NCBI RefSeq assembly: GCF_000724545.1
Contig: NZ_JHBV01000014.1
Coordinates: 1-64,000 of the forward strand
Reading direction: 5' to 3'
DNA length: 64,000 bases
Source: Aureispira sp. CCB-QB1
GTDB lineage: Bacteria > Bacteroidota > Bacteroidia > Chitinophagales > Saprospiraceae
Both the position numbers and the translations under genes were made by a program. Positions 16,416 through 25,569 of this stretch are shown one piece after another. Within the stretch, counting starts at the first letter, position 1, and the number at the start of each line of letters is the position of its first letter. Below the pieces are notes generated by a model that was given only the letters and a program-made list of their open reading frames with translations, made no database searches and was not told the origin of the DNA.

Positions 16416-19400
16416 CTACATATTACGTCGATATTGCCCACCTACTTCATATAAAGCAGTTGTAATTTGTCCTAAAGAACAGCATTTAGCCGCTTCCATC
16501 AATTCTTCGAATAAATTCTCATTATTAATGGCTGCTTTTTGCAACCTCGAAAGTGCTTTGGGGCTTTTAGCTTCATTGGCACCTTTTAAGCTTGACAGTG
16601 TTTGGATCTGTGCTTCTTTTTCCTCTTGGGTAGCACGGATAACCTCGTCAGGGATAATTGTTGGTGATCCTTCTTTAGATAAGAACGTATTCACACCAAT
16701 AATAGGGAATTCACCAGTATGCTTGAGCGTTTCATAATACAAGCTTTCCTCTTGAATTTTTCCACGTTGATACATCGTTTCCATAGCCCCTAAAACACCA
16801 CCACGTTCTGTAATTCTATCAAATTCCATCATAATGGCTTCTTCTACCAAATCCGTTAATTCTTCTGTAATAAAAGAACCTTGCATTGGATTTTCATTCT
16901 TAGCCAAACCAAATTCGTGATTAATAATCAACTGAATGGCCATTGCGCGGCGAACAGATTCTTCTGTTGGTGTGGTAATGGCTTCGTCATAAGCATTGGT
17001 ATGCAGAGAATTACAGTTGTCGTAAATAGCATATAAGGCTTGCAGCGTCGTACGAATATCGTTGAACGAAATTTCTTGAGCATGCAAAGAACGTCCTGAT
17101 GTTTGAATGTGGTATTTTAGTTTTTGAGAACGAGCGTTAGCACCATATTTCTCACGCATCGCTTTTGCCCAAATCCGTCTAGCGACACGACCAATGACAG
17201 CATATTCAGGGTCAACACCATTAGAGAAGAAGAACGATAAGTTCGGTGCAAATTTATTGATGTCCATTCCTCTAGACAAGTAGTACTCTACAAAGGTAAA
17301 TCCATTGGCTAAGGTAAAGGCAAGTTGTGAGATTGGATTTGCCCCAGCTTCGGCAATATGATACCCAGAAATAGAAACAGAGTAGAAGTTGCGCACATTT
17401 TTATTGATGAAATATTCCTGAACATCTCCCATCAAACGCAGTGAAAACTCCGTAGAAAAAATACACGTATTTTGAGCTTGATCTTCCTTTAGAATATCAG
17501 CTTGAACCGTACCCCTTACAGAGGAAAGTGCTTTTTGTTTTAATTCTGCATAAACACTTGGCTCCAAGATTTCATCTCCAGTAACTCCCAACAGCATTAA
17601 TCCTAATCCATTGTTTCCTTCAGGCAATTCTCCCAAATACACAGGACGTTGTAAACCTTTGTCGTCGTATTTTTCTTTTTTTCTAGCCTCAACTAAGGCT
17701 TCTAAGTTATTTTCCTTGATGTACAACTCGCATTGTTGGTCGATAGCAGCATTCATAAAAAAGGCACACATGGCAGCTGCAGGACCGTTAATTGTCATAG
17801 AAACAGAAGTAGTTGGAGCGCACAAATCAAATCCTGAGTATAATTTTTTAGCATCATCCAAGCAACAAATATTAACCCCAGAATTTCCTACTTTTCCATA
17901 AATATCTGGACGATAATCAGGGTCATCACCATACAAAGTCACCGAATCAAATGCTGTTGATAAACGATGTGCGGGCATATCTAAAGAAACGTAGTGAAAA
18001 CGTCTATTGGTACGTTCTGGATTTCCTTCCCCTGCAAACATACGAGTAGGATCTTCCCCTTTGCGTTTGAAAGGAAATACACCAGCTGTATAAGGAAACT
18101 CACCAGGTACATTTTCTTGTAAGACCCATTTTAAAATTTCTCCCCAACTTTTGTATTTAGGAGTAGCAACACGAGGAATACGAGTATGAGAAAGAGAGGT
18201 TGTAAATGTTGGAACACGAATTTCTTTGTTTCTTACCAAATAAACAAACTCATCGTTAGCGTAAGCTTTTACTTTGTCATCCCAGTTGTTTAGGATTTTT
18301 TTATTTTGACCATCTAGATTTAGTTCAACCTCATCGTATGCTTTTTGAACGGCTTCTAAAACACTTTTATCTGCTTCTCCTTGATTTTCTAATACCTCTA
18401 ATGTTTTTTTGATGCCATAAAGTTTGCCCGCAACTTCAGATTGTTGTTCTGCTTTTTCGTTATAATTTCGAATGCTTTCCGATATTTCAGACAAATAGCG
18501 AGTACGCTTAGGCGGGATGATGTATATTTTTTCACTCATTCCCTTTGTGATTTCAAAGCTAGACTTTAGATCTGCATCGGTACGTTCTACAATGGTGTCA
18601 ATAATGGCACGATACAATTGATTCATACCAGGATCGTTAAATTGAGATGCAATGGTTCCAAAAACAGGCAATTCCTCATCTTTGGCTTCCCAAAGGTTGT
18701 GGTTGCGTTTGTACTGTTTTTTTACATCACGCAAAGCATCTAGAGCACCACGTTTGTCAAATTTGTTCAAAGCAATAACATCAGCAAAATCAAGCATGTC
18801 AATTTTCTCTAACTGAGATGCGGCACCATATTCTGGTGTCATCACATAGAGAGACATATCGGAAAAATCCGTAATAGCGGTATCCGATTGACCAATACCA
18901 GAGGTTTCTAAAATAATTAAATCATATTCTGCTGCTTTTAAGATGTCAACGGCATCAGCAATATATTTAGAAATAGAAAGGTTGGATTGGCGAGTAGCTA
19001 ACGAACGCATGTAGACGCGATTGTTTTTAATGGCATTCATGCGAATACGATCACCGAGTAAGGCACCGCCTGTTTTTCTTTTAGAAGGATCTACAGAAAC
19101 AACGGCAATTGTTTTGTCGTCAAAATCGGTTAAGAAGCGACGAACCAATTCATCTACCAAGCTAGACTTTCCAGCACCTCCTGTACCCGTAATCCCTAAG
19201 ACAGGTACTTTTTTAGTCGGCGCTTGTTGGCGAATATCCTCTAGCCAAGCATCAGCATGGTCGCCCGTATTTTCTGCCGCAGAAATAAGGCGAGCAATAG
19301 AATATTTATTTTTTTGTTTAAAATCGTTGAGTTCTCCATTGATATTTTGACCAGTAGGGAAATCACATTTTTCCAACAAGTCATTAATCATGCCCTGTAG

Positions 19401-19793
19401 CCCCATTGCACGTCCGTCGTCAGGAGAGTAGATGCGGGCAATACCATAATCGTGAAGCTCTTCGATTTCGGTTGGGAGGATAGTTCCACCTCCACCTCCA
19501 AAGATCTTGATGTGTCCAGCACCTTGTTCCTTTAATAGGTCATACATATACTTGAAGTATTCGTTGTGACCTCCTTGGTAAGAAGTGATAGCAATTCCTT
19601 GCACATCTTCCTGAATAGCAGTATCTACAATCTCTTGTACCGAACGATTGTGTCCCAAATGAATGATTTCTGCTCCAGAGCGTTGCATGATTCTACGCAT
19701 AATATTGATGGCAGCATCATGTCCGTCAAATAATGCAGCAGCAGTCACCATACGAATTTTATGTTTGGCTTGATAAGGTGCGACTTGTTCCAT
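16416..19793 (-). CDS. icmF: Fused isobutyryl-CoA mutase (IcmF)
   Basis: This 1125-residue adenosylcobalamin enzyme would interconvert isobutyryl-CoA and n-butyryl-CoA, with its G-protein chaperone fused between the two mutase parts. The N-terminal B12-binding domain carries FDGHDAAI (residues about 22-29; Asp23, His25). The MeaB-like GTPase domain at about 195-480 has the P-loop [12 protein letters not shown] and the NKFDKRG base-recognition motif. The C-terminal TIM-barrel substrate domain at about 555-1100 includes [13 protein letters not shown] and [13 protein letters not shown]. Domain order and length match IcmF rather than methylmalonyl-CoA mutase. The ATG at 19793 fits the family N terminus. 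It is a single gene with its own promoter box and terminator. Pivalyl-CoA mutase activity is a known alternative in the family. Confidence 0.93.
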   Translation of the reverse strand: MEQVAPYQAKHKIRMVTAAALFDGHDAAINIMRRIMQRSGAEIIHLGHNRSVQEIVDTAIQEDVQGIAITSYQGGHNEYFKYMYDLLKEQGAGHIKIFGGGGGTILPTEIEELHDYGIARIYSPDDGRAMGLQGMINDLLEKCDFPTGQNINGELNDFKQKNKYSIARLISAAENTGDHADAWLEDIRQQAPTKKVPVLGITGTGGAGKSSLVDELVRRFLTDFDDKTIAVVSVDPSKRKTGGALLGDRIRMNAIKNNRVYMRSLATRQSNLSISKYIADAVDILKAAEYDLIILETSGIGQSDTAITDFSDMSLYVMTPEYGAASQLEKIDMLDFADVIALNKFDKRGALDALRDVKKQYKRNHNLWEAKDEELPVFGTIASQFNDPGMNQLYRAIIDTIVERTDADLKSSFEITKGMSEKIYIIPPKRTRYLSEISESIRNYNEKAEQQSEVAGKLYGIKKTLEVLENQGEADKSVLEAVQKAYDEVELNLDGQNKKILNNWDDKVKAYANDEFVYLVRNKEIRVPTFTTSLSHTRIPRVATPKYKSWGEILKWVLQENVPGEFPYTAGVFPFKRKGEDPTRMFAGEGNPERTNRRFHYVSLDMPAHRLSTAFDSVTLYGDDPDYRPDIYGKVGNSGVNICCLDDAKKLYSGFDLCAPTTSVSMTINGPAAAMCAFFMNAAIDQQCELYIKENNLEALVEARKKEKYDDKGLQRPVYLGELPEGNNGLGLMLLGVTGDEILEPSVYAELKQKALSSVRGTVQADILKEDQAQNTCIFSTEFSLRLMGDVQEYFINKNVRNFYSVSISGYHIAEAGANPISQLAFTLANGFTFVEYYLSRGMDINKFAPNLSFFFSNGVDPEYAVIGRVARRIWAKAMREKYGANARSQKLKYHIQTSGRSLHAQEISFNDIRTTLQALYAIYDNCNSLHTNAYDEAITTPTEESVRRAMAIQLIINHEFGLAKNENPMQGSFITEELTDLVEEAIMMEFDRITERGGVLGAMETMYQRGKIQEESLYYETLKHTGEFPIIGVNTFLSKEGSPTIIPDEVIRATQEEKEAQIQTLSSLKGANEAKSPKALSRLQKAAINNENLFEELMEAAKCCSLGQITTALYEVGGQYRRNM

Positions 19794-19928
19794 AATATAC
19801 TGTGAGTTTTTAATTTTTTTGATTCTCAACTCATACGAGTTGTAATAAACAACAGATTGGCTTTATCAACAATAAAAACAAGTTATTGTTTGGTTTTGTA
19901 TGAATTGAGAGGTCTTGTAAGTTTGCTG

Positions 19929-19936
19929 CAAAGGTA
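19929..19936 (-). promoter_or_regulatory. -7 box upstream of icmF
   Basis: On the minus strand TACCTTTG lies about 136 bases before the icmF start, in the context TGCAAAGGTACATTTTTTT. No clear -33 TTG is seen at the usual distance. Confidence 0.4.
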
Positions 19937-19960
19937 CATTTTTTTGTGCTATTTTGAGTG

Positions 19961-20107
19961 TTAATACTTCGTTGATTTTTTAGTTTTTCATAGGGAAATA
20001 TAAAAAAGCATCTTGTATTGGTTTGATTATCAGATTTTTAGATTAGAAGTAGTTGGAATTGCATCTTGCTGATAATCAAATTGATACGTTTTTCAACGAA
20101 GTAATGG
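19961..20107 (+). repeat. Long palindromic dispersed repeat, copy A
   Basis: This element of about 147 bases has inverted ends (TACTTCGTTGA and TCAACGAAGTA) and an inner inverted pair (TTTGATTATCAG and CTGATAATCAAA). It aligns along most of its length with the elements at 37323 and 55031, including the shared pieces AAAAAAGCATCTT and TTGCTGATAATCAA. It lies in the gap between icmF and the G8-domain gene and contains no reading frame. Confidence 0.75.
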
Positions 20108-20265
20108 AGTGTAATAATTGAAGTGGAAATATATCCTTATTGACTTAAAAAGCTTTTTTTTATTGTATATTACTGACACTTCCCCCTAAAGTTTGCTTAC
20201 TGTAAAACAACTCTTTACAAAGAAAGTAAACGAACCAATAACTTGTTTTATTAAAAATAAATGTG

Positions 20266-23200
20266 ATGAAGTTATTCTATAGGGGCATTGTATTTTTTCT
20301 ATTGTTATTGTCCATACAAACAACAAAACTTACCGCACAACATCTAACAGGATTTATACCTACTAATACTGCTACCCATACTGCTACCCAAAATGGTTCG
20401 TGGTTTGATCCGACGACTTGGAATACAGGAACTGTTCCTAGTGATGGGGCTATAGTGGTTATTCCTGCGAATATTACCGTTACGTATGAGGGGAATTCGA
20501 CGGCACATATTTTTGCCATACGAGTAGATGGTACTTTTAATTGTATACAATCTAATAGCAGTCAAACCTCTCAGTTGATTTTTGATACATTTATAGGGAT
20601 GAACACTTCTGTAGTGACATTTCGGGCAGGTAACCCAACTGATGGAGCGATAGCTGTTGAAATTCGACCTTTTGATATAGAAGCACATAAGTCAGGAACT
20701 AGCGGTTTTGCCCAAGTATGGAATGCCAATGCCATCAGTTATTACAGTGATGGTGAACCAACTTATGAGGTGACTTATAACGTAGGACCAGATGATCGAT
20801 TTAATTCTTATGCAGATGCCTTGTTGGGAAATACTTCGGTAACCGAAATATCTAGAAATCTAATTAATGATGGTGTGGGGGTATTAGGACGTTATCTTTG
20901 GGATCCAGAGCAGTTGTCGTTAGGACTTGTTGTTATGGGAGAGTTGGAAATTGTTGGGCAGGAAAAAACAAACATGATCAAATTAGGGGCGGATGCTTTG
21001 AGAAATCAAGCGTTGATAGAGTTAGCTAGTACTCCAATTGGTTGGAATATTGGCGATAGTTTGGTGGTAACAAGAGGGGGCAATCAATCAACTTTGGCAA
21101 ATGGTGAGGATTTGGTAGCGATTCAAGCAATCAATGGAACAACCATTACCTGTACCAATAATCTAACTAAAAATCACGAAGGAAGGGTACAGGATAATCT
21201 GCATTGTTATGTGGGAAATTTGAGTAGAAATATTCAATTTAAATCAACAGTTTCTACAATTATCCACCAACGAGGGCATTTGATGGCGATGCACAACCCA
21301 ACCAATATTCAAATCAAAAATGCCGCCTTTGTGGATATGGGGCGAACCGATAAATCAAAACTACTCAATGATTTTTTGTGGGCAAATTGGGTACAGCCCA
21401 AAGTGTTTAAATCTAAAATATCTGCCTTAGGACAAGAATGTTCGGAGTTAAGAAAGGCTCCTGTAGCAGATATTACAAACATAAGAGGACGCTATTCTAT
21501 TCACTTGCACCGCACAGGAGCAAATCTAGGGGCAAATATGGTTCATGTGACAGGGAATGTCGTTTGGGGGAATCCTGGGTGGGGAATTACACACCACGAT
21601 TCACATGCCACGGTTTCGGATAATGTTGTTTACGATGTAACAGGTTCGGGAATTGTTTCTGAATCGGGGAGTGAAACAGGTTTTTGGGATAATAATTTGG
21701 TCGTAGATGTTAAAGACGGACACTCTACAAGTCCATATCATGCTGCTTTGTTTTATGACGATTATCTGTTTTCGGGGCAAGGTTTGGGGATGAAAGGGCG
21801 TGCGGTCGTTTGTCGAGGAAATGTTATTGCGAATGTCAAGCAAGGCGTAGGAGTAATGAATATGAATCCTGTTGTCAATCATTTGGACAGGGTAGATGCT
21901 AAGGCGCTTGCAAGTGTTAGACCGAACTATTTATTTGATCAGTTTCCTTTGTGTAGTGGGGGGTATAGTAAAGAAGGAGATGGAGTCATGCCCGTAGAAG
22001 TGGCTTTAATTTTAGAAAATACAACGGTCATTAGTTCTAATCAAGGTTTGCGCTCTATAGAGCGGGATATGGGAGTTAATCATGAATCTCGCTCGGTATT
22101 CGACGGTTTTATTGCTTGGGGGGTAAACCAAGGTTTATCCATCACTTATCAAGCCGATTATTCCTTCAAAGATGTGTTCATTTCTGGAAAGAATGCTAGC
22201 TCGATAGGTATGTATTTGTGGAAACATTCACACAATCATGTTTTTGAAAATATAAAATTAGTTGATTTGGGTTATGGAGTTACTGTTTCTAAACTAGTTG
22301 AAAGTGGAAATGGTGCCTTAAAAACTCGTAACAATGGTTTTACTCCTTGGTACTTTGTAGACCTAGTCTTAGAAAATGTGGGGGTATTTTATCAACTTGA
22401 AAAAGAAAATCCTGCCACCACAACTGTTTATGATGAGCACAGTGATAATCCGATTCATCTAAGTTCTTCAGAAATTACCAGTCGCCCAACAACATTTACG
22501 ATTTTAGATAGTTCAGGTTTAGTGGTCGATTATAATACGGGGGATTTTCGATTTGAAATAGATGGTGTTATTACAGATGATTTGGGCAGTTACGACATGG
22601 GAATCAAGCAGGCTTGGGCGCAGGGGAATTTGCGCTTAGACTATCCTACTCGAATTTATGAGTTTGCTTCGCAACAAAAATTTGAAGATTATCTTAGTAT
22701 CAATGGTGTTTATAAAGATACCGCAGATAATGATCAATTGTACTTTATTATCAATGAAATCCTCCCCAATCGACGAACGTACGACTATACTTCTTTTCCC
22801 GTGCGTGTAAAAATTATGAATGCTCCTTCTAGTTTGCTTTCAATGGCATTGATTGAGTCACCCGCTAATTTTTTGCCTACCAACCGTCTAATAAGCCGAT
22901 TGGCTACAGTAACTCAAAGTAGTACCAACATAGGACTAACTTACAATGGAACGAGCATCAATGCTGGAGCAACAAAAGCGGTCGATGGTAATAACAATGG
23001 TCGCATCAATGCACAAATTTTTCAACGAGGTTTGGTGCCTGTCGGAAGTTTCTCTGAAACACTTGTAGAACAAGAGCCTTGGTATGATTTAGATTTGGGA
23101 GAAATTAAGCAAATTGATTTTATTGATATTTGGAATACAGTAGAATTAAATGGAGCCAATATTGAAACCTTATCTCCCCATTTTCAGAATTTTTATGTTT

Positions 23201-23988
23201 TAATTTCTGATTCTGCCTTTACATCGACAACAACTCTTGCCAGTGCACGAGCATTGGCAGATTATGAATATTTTAATGGAAATGGCGTTGCCCGAAAATT
23301 CTCATTAGATCACCTAAACGCTCAAGGCAGATATGTGCGAATTCAAGCAGTAGGCTTGAATAAAATTGCTCATGCAGAAGTAGAGATTATTGGTAGAAAA
23401 TTACCTCCTCCTAGTGCTATCTTGCCAATAGAATGGATGTCGTTTGAGGCAAATCGTATTGATAGAGAAAGGGTAGATTTAGGCTGGGTTACTAGTTCTG
23501 AGTTTCATAATCAAGGGTTTGATATTGAGCGGATGTTGGCACATGAAACTATGTTTACCAAAATAGGGTGGGTAGAAGCTTCAGGGACAAGTACAACACC
23601 AACTAGGTATCATTTTGGGGATAAGAATGCCTATCAAGGGATTAGTTATTATAGACTCAAACAAATTGATTTTGATGGGGCAACAACTTATTCTGAAATT
23701 AGGGTAGTAGCGGGTATAGGGACTTTGGGCATAGGGTTTGGACTTTATCCGAATCCAGTTCAGGAGGCGTTTTTTATTGATTTGGGAGAGAAATCAAAAG
23801 GTGCTAGAAAGGCAACTGTATCCATTTTTGATGGGCGAGGACAACTAGTCTATCAAAGAAACCATTCCATTACAACTCAAGAATTATTAAAAATAACACT
23901 CGTAGAGGATATTCCAGCAGCAGTCTATTGGTTGTCTTTGAAGCTAGATAATGGGGAAGTGTTTAAGACTCGATTTATTAAACAATAA
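20266..23988 (+). CDS. Large secreted G8-domain / beta-helix / F5-8C protein with T9SS sorting domain
   Basis: The 1240-residue product has a signal peptide ending near TKLTAQ. A G8-like domain covers about 35-230 (NGSWFDPTTWNTGTVPSDGAIVVIP, conserved Gly and Trp). A right-handed beta-helix covers about 330-680, with repeated turns such as VHVTGNVVWGNPGWGITHHDSH and VSDNVVYDVTGSGIVSE. A discoidin/F5-8C-like lectin domain covers about 915-1065 (ATKAVDGNNNG, PWYDLDLGEIKQID). The C terminus is a type A sorting domain (FGLYPNPVQEAFFID, ending RFIKQ). G8 plus beta-helix occurs in the CEMIP/TMEM2 family, linked in animals to hyaluronan. Glycan binding or breakdown outside the cell is therefore likely, but no catalytic residue can be assigned. 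ATG 20266 is preferred over the GTG just before it. Confidence 0.8.
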   Translation: MKLFYRGIVFFLLLLSIQTTKLTAQHLTGFIPTNTATHTATQNGSWFDPTTWNTGTVPSDGAIVVIPANITVTYEGNSTAHIFAIRVDGTFNCIQSNSSQTSQLIFDTFIGMNTSVVTFRAGNPTDGAIAVEIRPFDIEAHKSGTSGFAQVWNANAISYYSDGEPTYEVTYNVGPDDRFNSYADALLGNTSVTEISRNLINDGVGVLGRYLWDPEQLSLGLVVMGELEIVGQEKTNMIKLGADALRNQALIELASTPIGWNIGDSLVVTRGGNQSTLANGEDLVAIQAINGTTITCTNNLTKNHEGRVQDNLHCYVGNLSRNIQFKSTVSTIIHQRGHLMAMHNPTNIQIKNAAFVDMGRTDKSKLLNDFLWANWVQPKVFKSKISALGQECSELRKAPVADITNIRGRYSIHLHRTGANLGANMVHVTGNVVWGNPGWGITHHDSHATVSDNVVYDVTGSGIVSESGSETGFWDNNLVVDVKDGHSTSPYHAALFYDDYLFSGQGLGMKGRAVVCRGNVIANVKQGVGVMNMNPVVNHLDRVDAKALASVRPNYLFDQFPLCSGGYSKEGDGVMPVEVALILENTTVISSNQGLRSIERDMGVNHESRSVFDGFIAWGVNQGLSITYQADYSFKDVFISGKNASSIGMYLWKHSHNHVFENIKLVDLGYGVTVSKLVESGNGALKTRNNGFTPWYFVDLVLENVGVFYQLEKENPATTTVYDEHSDNPIHLSSSEITSRPTTFTILDSSGLVVDYNTGDFRFEIDGVITDDLGSYDMGIKQAWAQGNLRLDYPTRIYEFASQQKFEDYLSINGVYKDTADNDQLYFIINEILPNRRTYDYTSFPVRVKIMNAPSSLLSMALIESPANFLPTNRLISRLATVTQSSTNIGLTYNGTSINAGATKAVDGNNNGRINAQIFQRGLVPVGSFSETLVEQEPWYDLDLGEIKQIDFIDIWNTVELNGANIETLSPHFQNFYVLISDSAFTSTTTLASARALADYEYFNGNGVARKFSLDHLNAQGRYVRIQAVGLNKIAHAEVEIIGRKLPPPSAILPIEWMSFEANRIDRERVDLGWVTSSEFHNQGFDIERMLAHETMFTKIGWVEASGTSTTPTRYHFGDKNAYQGISYYRLKQIDFDGATTYSEIRVVAGIGTLGIGFGLYPNPVQEAFFIDLGEKSKGARKATVSIFDGRGQLVYQRNHSITTQELLKITLVEDIPAAVYWLSLKLDNGEVFKTRFIKQ

Positions 23989-24205
23989 CTAAGGTGGACA
24001 GAGCAAGAGTGTTTGCCAAAATAAGAGCTGAAATGAAACAGTCTGAACTTCAAACGATATTTTTTTGTTGAAAGAAATAAGGAAATGGATAAAAATAAGG
24101 CTGAAAAGTTCTAAGTTTAGAAATTTCGTTATATTAGTAATGTCTACAACTGGACTAGTTTTTGGTAAATTAGATACCAATTAAATATAAATAGACGTTA
24201 TTAAA

Positions 24206-24253
24206 AGTAATCGTTCGTTGAACCCACGGAATAGCAGCGTAGCTAATACTTAA
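24206..24253 (+). repeat. Short dispersed repeat, copy 2
   Basis: It contains TTCGTTGAACCCACGG followed by AATAGCAGCGTAGCTAATACT, closely matching copy 1 at 14680. It lies about 70 bases before the first SHDxLAK paralogue. The 330-base gap around it contains no other feature. Confidence 0.65.
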
Positions 24254-24321
24254 TAATAACACAACTAGATCAAGCAATACATTAAGCATCTATTCTTGTT
24301 AGGTTAAAAACCCTGTATATT

Positions 24322-25317
24322 TTGAAAATAGAAATTTCTCACGATACACTAGCTAAGACGGTTTATGATAAGGCATCAGCAGAAGACAGAATGCGTCTTA
24401 TGGTGCTTAATTTAATTCAAGCCAAACATCGATTTTTTAACGAAGAACATGCTTATTTGACTTCAGATGAGCTTAAGGTAATTGCCCCTTTTGAAGAACA
24501 GTTGGAGTTGACAACAGAGGAAAAAGCTTTTTTGACTCGAAGCAAACTACGGGCACAAACCAAAGTGACGCTTGTGGTATTAAGCTTTATTGTGGTGGTG
24601 GTGGTTTTAATTTGGTTTGTTGTTTATTATCGTAGTAATAATATCAAAATAGAACAAGTCAACAACCAACTTACAGCAAGTCAAGATAGCTTAAAGAGTG
24701 TCAATAACTCCTTGGGAATTCGATTGGAGGAATTGCGCGTAAAAGATAGCATTCACGAGTCGTTAACGGAAAGAATTGGCAATGACCAGCAGATTATCAA
24801 AATGACGAATAAAGAGCTGCAAGATGCTTTGAACGAGTTGTATATTCTGAACGAAAAATTGAAAGAAAGTAAACGCAAAGTAGAGCGGGAACGTGATGGT
24901 CTTAAAACTGACAAACAAGCCTTAACAGAGCGTTTGAAAGAACAAATAAACAAGCAGGATAAAATTATCAAAGAAAAATTGAGCGAGGTTGAGCAATCTC
25001 AAAAATTAAGTCAACGTGCTAATACCATTCTTAATAGTACAGAAACTCCAACCGAAGCGCAATACAAAGAAGCCTTTCAACTGGCTCGTTATGCTTGGGA
25101 AATGAGCCGTTCGAATAGTCAAGCTATGGATGTGCTGAATCAGATTAATAACAGTAAGATGCGAAAAAGAAATAGTGGTTTCTTAGGAAAAAATAGACCT
25201 AAAAACACTTACACTTATCGACAAATAGAGGACATGATCCAAAAAATAGATCAAAAATATAAATATGGTAAATTGACCAATAAGGAAGTGCAAAAAGTTT
25301 TGCGTAGCGGAAGTTAG
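24322..25317 (+). CDS. SHDxLAK-module membrane coiled-coil protein, paralogue 1
   Basis: This 331-residue protein is the first of four paralogues. Residues 1-75 are the shared module (MKIEISHDTLAKTVYDKAS, then YLTSDELKVIAPF). A membrane helix follows at about 80-102 (VTLVVLSFIVVVVVLIWFVVYY) and a long coiled coil at about 105-235. A TPR-like helix pair ends it (EAFQLARYAWEMSRSNSQAM). The start codon is TTG: the other three paralogues begin ATG at exactly this Met-Lys-(I/L)-Glu position, and no ATG exists nearby. The module resembles the segment that follows the NTPase in nSTAND-type conflict and signalling proteins, where SHD-LA precedes a membrane helix; here it stands alone. Function is unknown. 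A terminator follows. Confidence 0.75.
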   Translation: MKIEISHDTLAKTVYDKASAEDRMRLMVLNLIQAKHRFFNEEHAYLTSDELKVIAPFEEQLELTTEEKAFLTRSKLRAQTKVTLVVLSFIVVVVVLIWFVVYYRSNNIKIEQVNNQLTASQDSLKSVNNSLGIRLEELRVKDSIHESLTERIGNDQQIIKMTNKELQDALNELYILNEKLKESKRKVERERDGLKTDKQALTERLKEQINKQDKIIKEKLSEVEQSQKLSQRANTILNSTETPTEAQYKEAFQLARYAWEMSRSNSQAMDVLNQINNSKMRKRNSGFLGKNRPKNTYTYRQIEDMIQKIDQKYKYGKLTNKEVQKVLRSGS

Positions 25318-25340
25318 GTATTGGTACAGTGTATCGGATA

Positions 25341-25381
25341 AAAAAAGCCTCAGGGAGAAAATTTTCCTTGGGGCTTTTTTA
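25341..25381 (+). terminator. Terminator after SHDxLAK paralogue 1
   Basis: AGCCTCAGGGA pairs with TTCCTTGGGGCT (with G-T pairs) at about 25346-25375, followed by T6. It implies that paralogue 1 is not cotranscribed with the genes after it. Confidence 0.75.
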
Positions 25382-25569
25382 GCAATTACTGATAAAGTAA
25401 AAAATAAAGATGTTAAGCTAGGAAAGCCAATTTTGAAGAGTTCTTTTTTTTTGTCATATTTACAAATTTTCAAAAAAGCCCTCCTTGGTCTTGCATCTTA
25501 TGTGTTTTTTACAAAGCATTTGGAAATGTATTGGAGCGAGACTTGTCAAAGAATGTAAAAAGAATAGTA

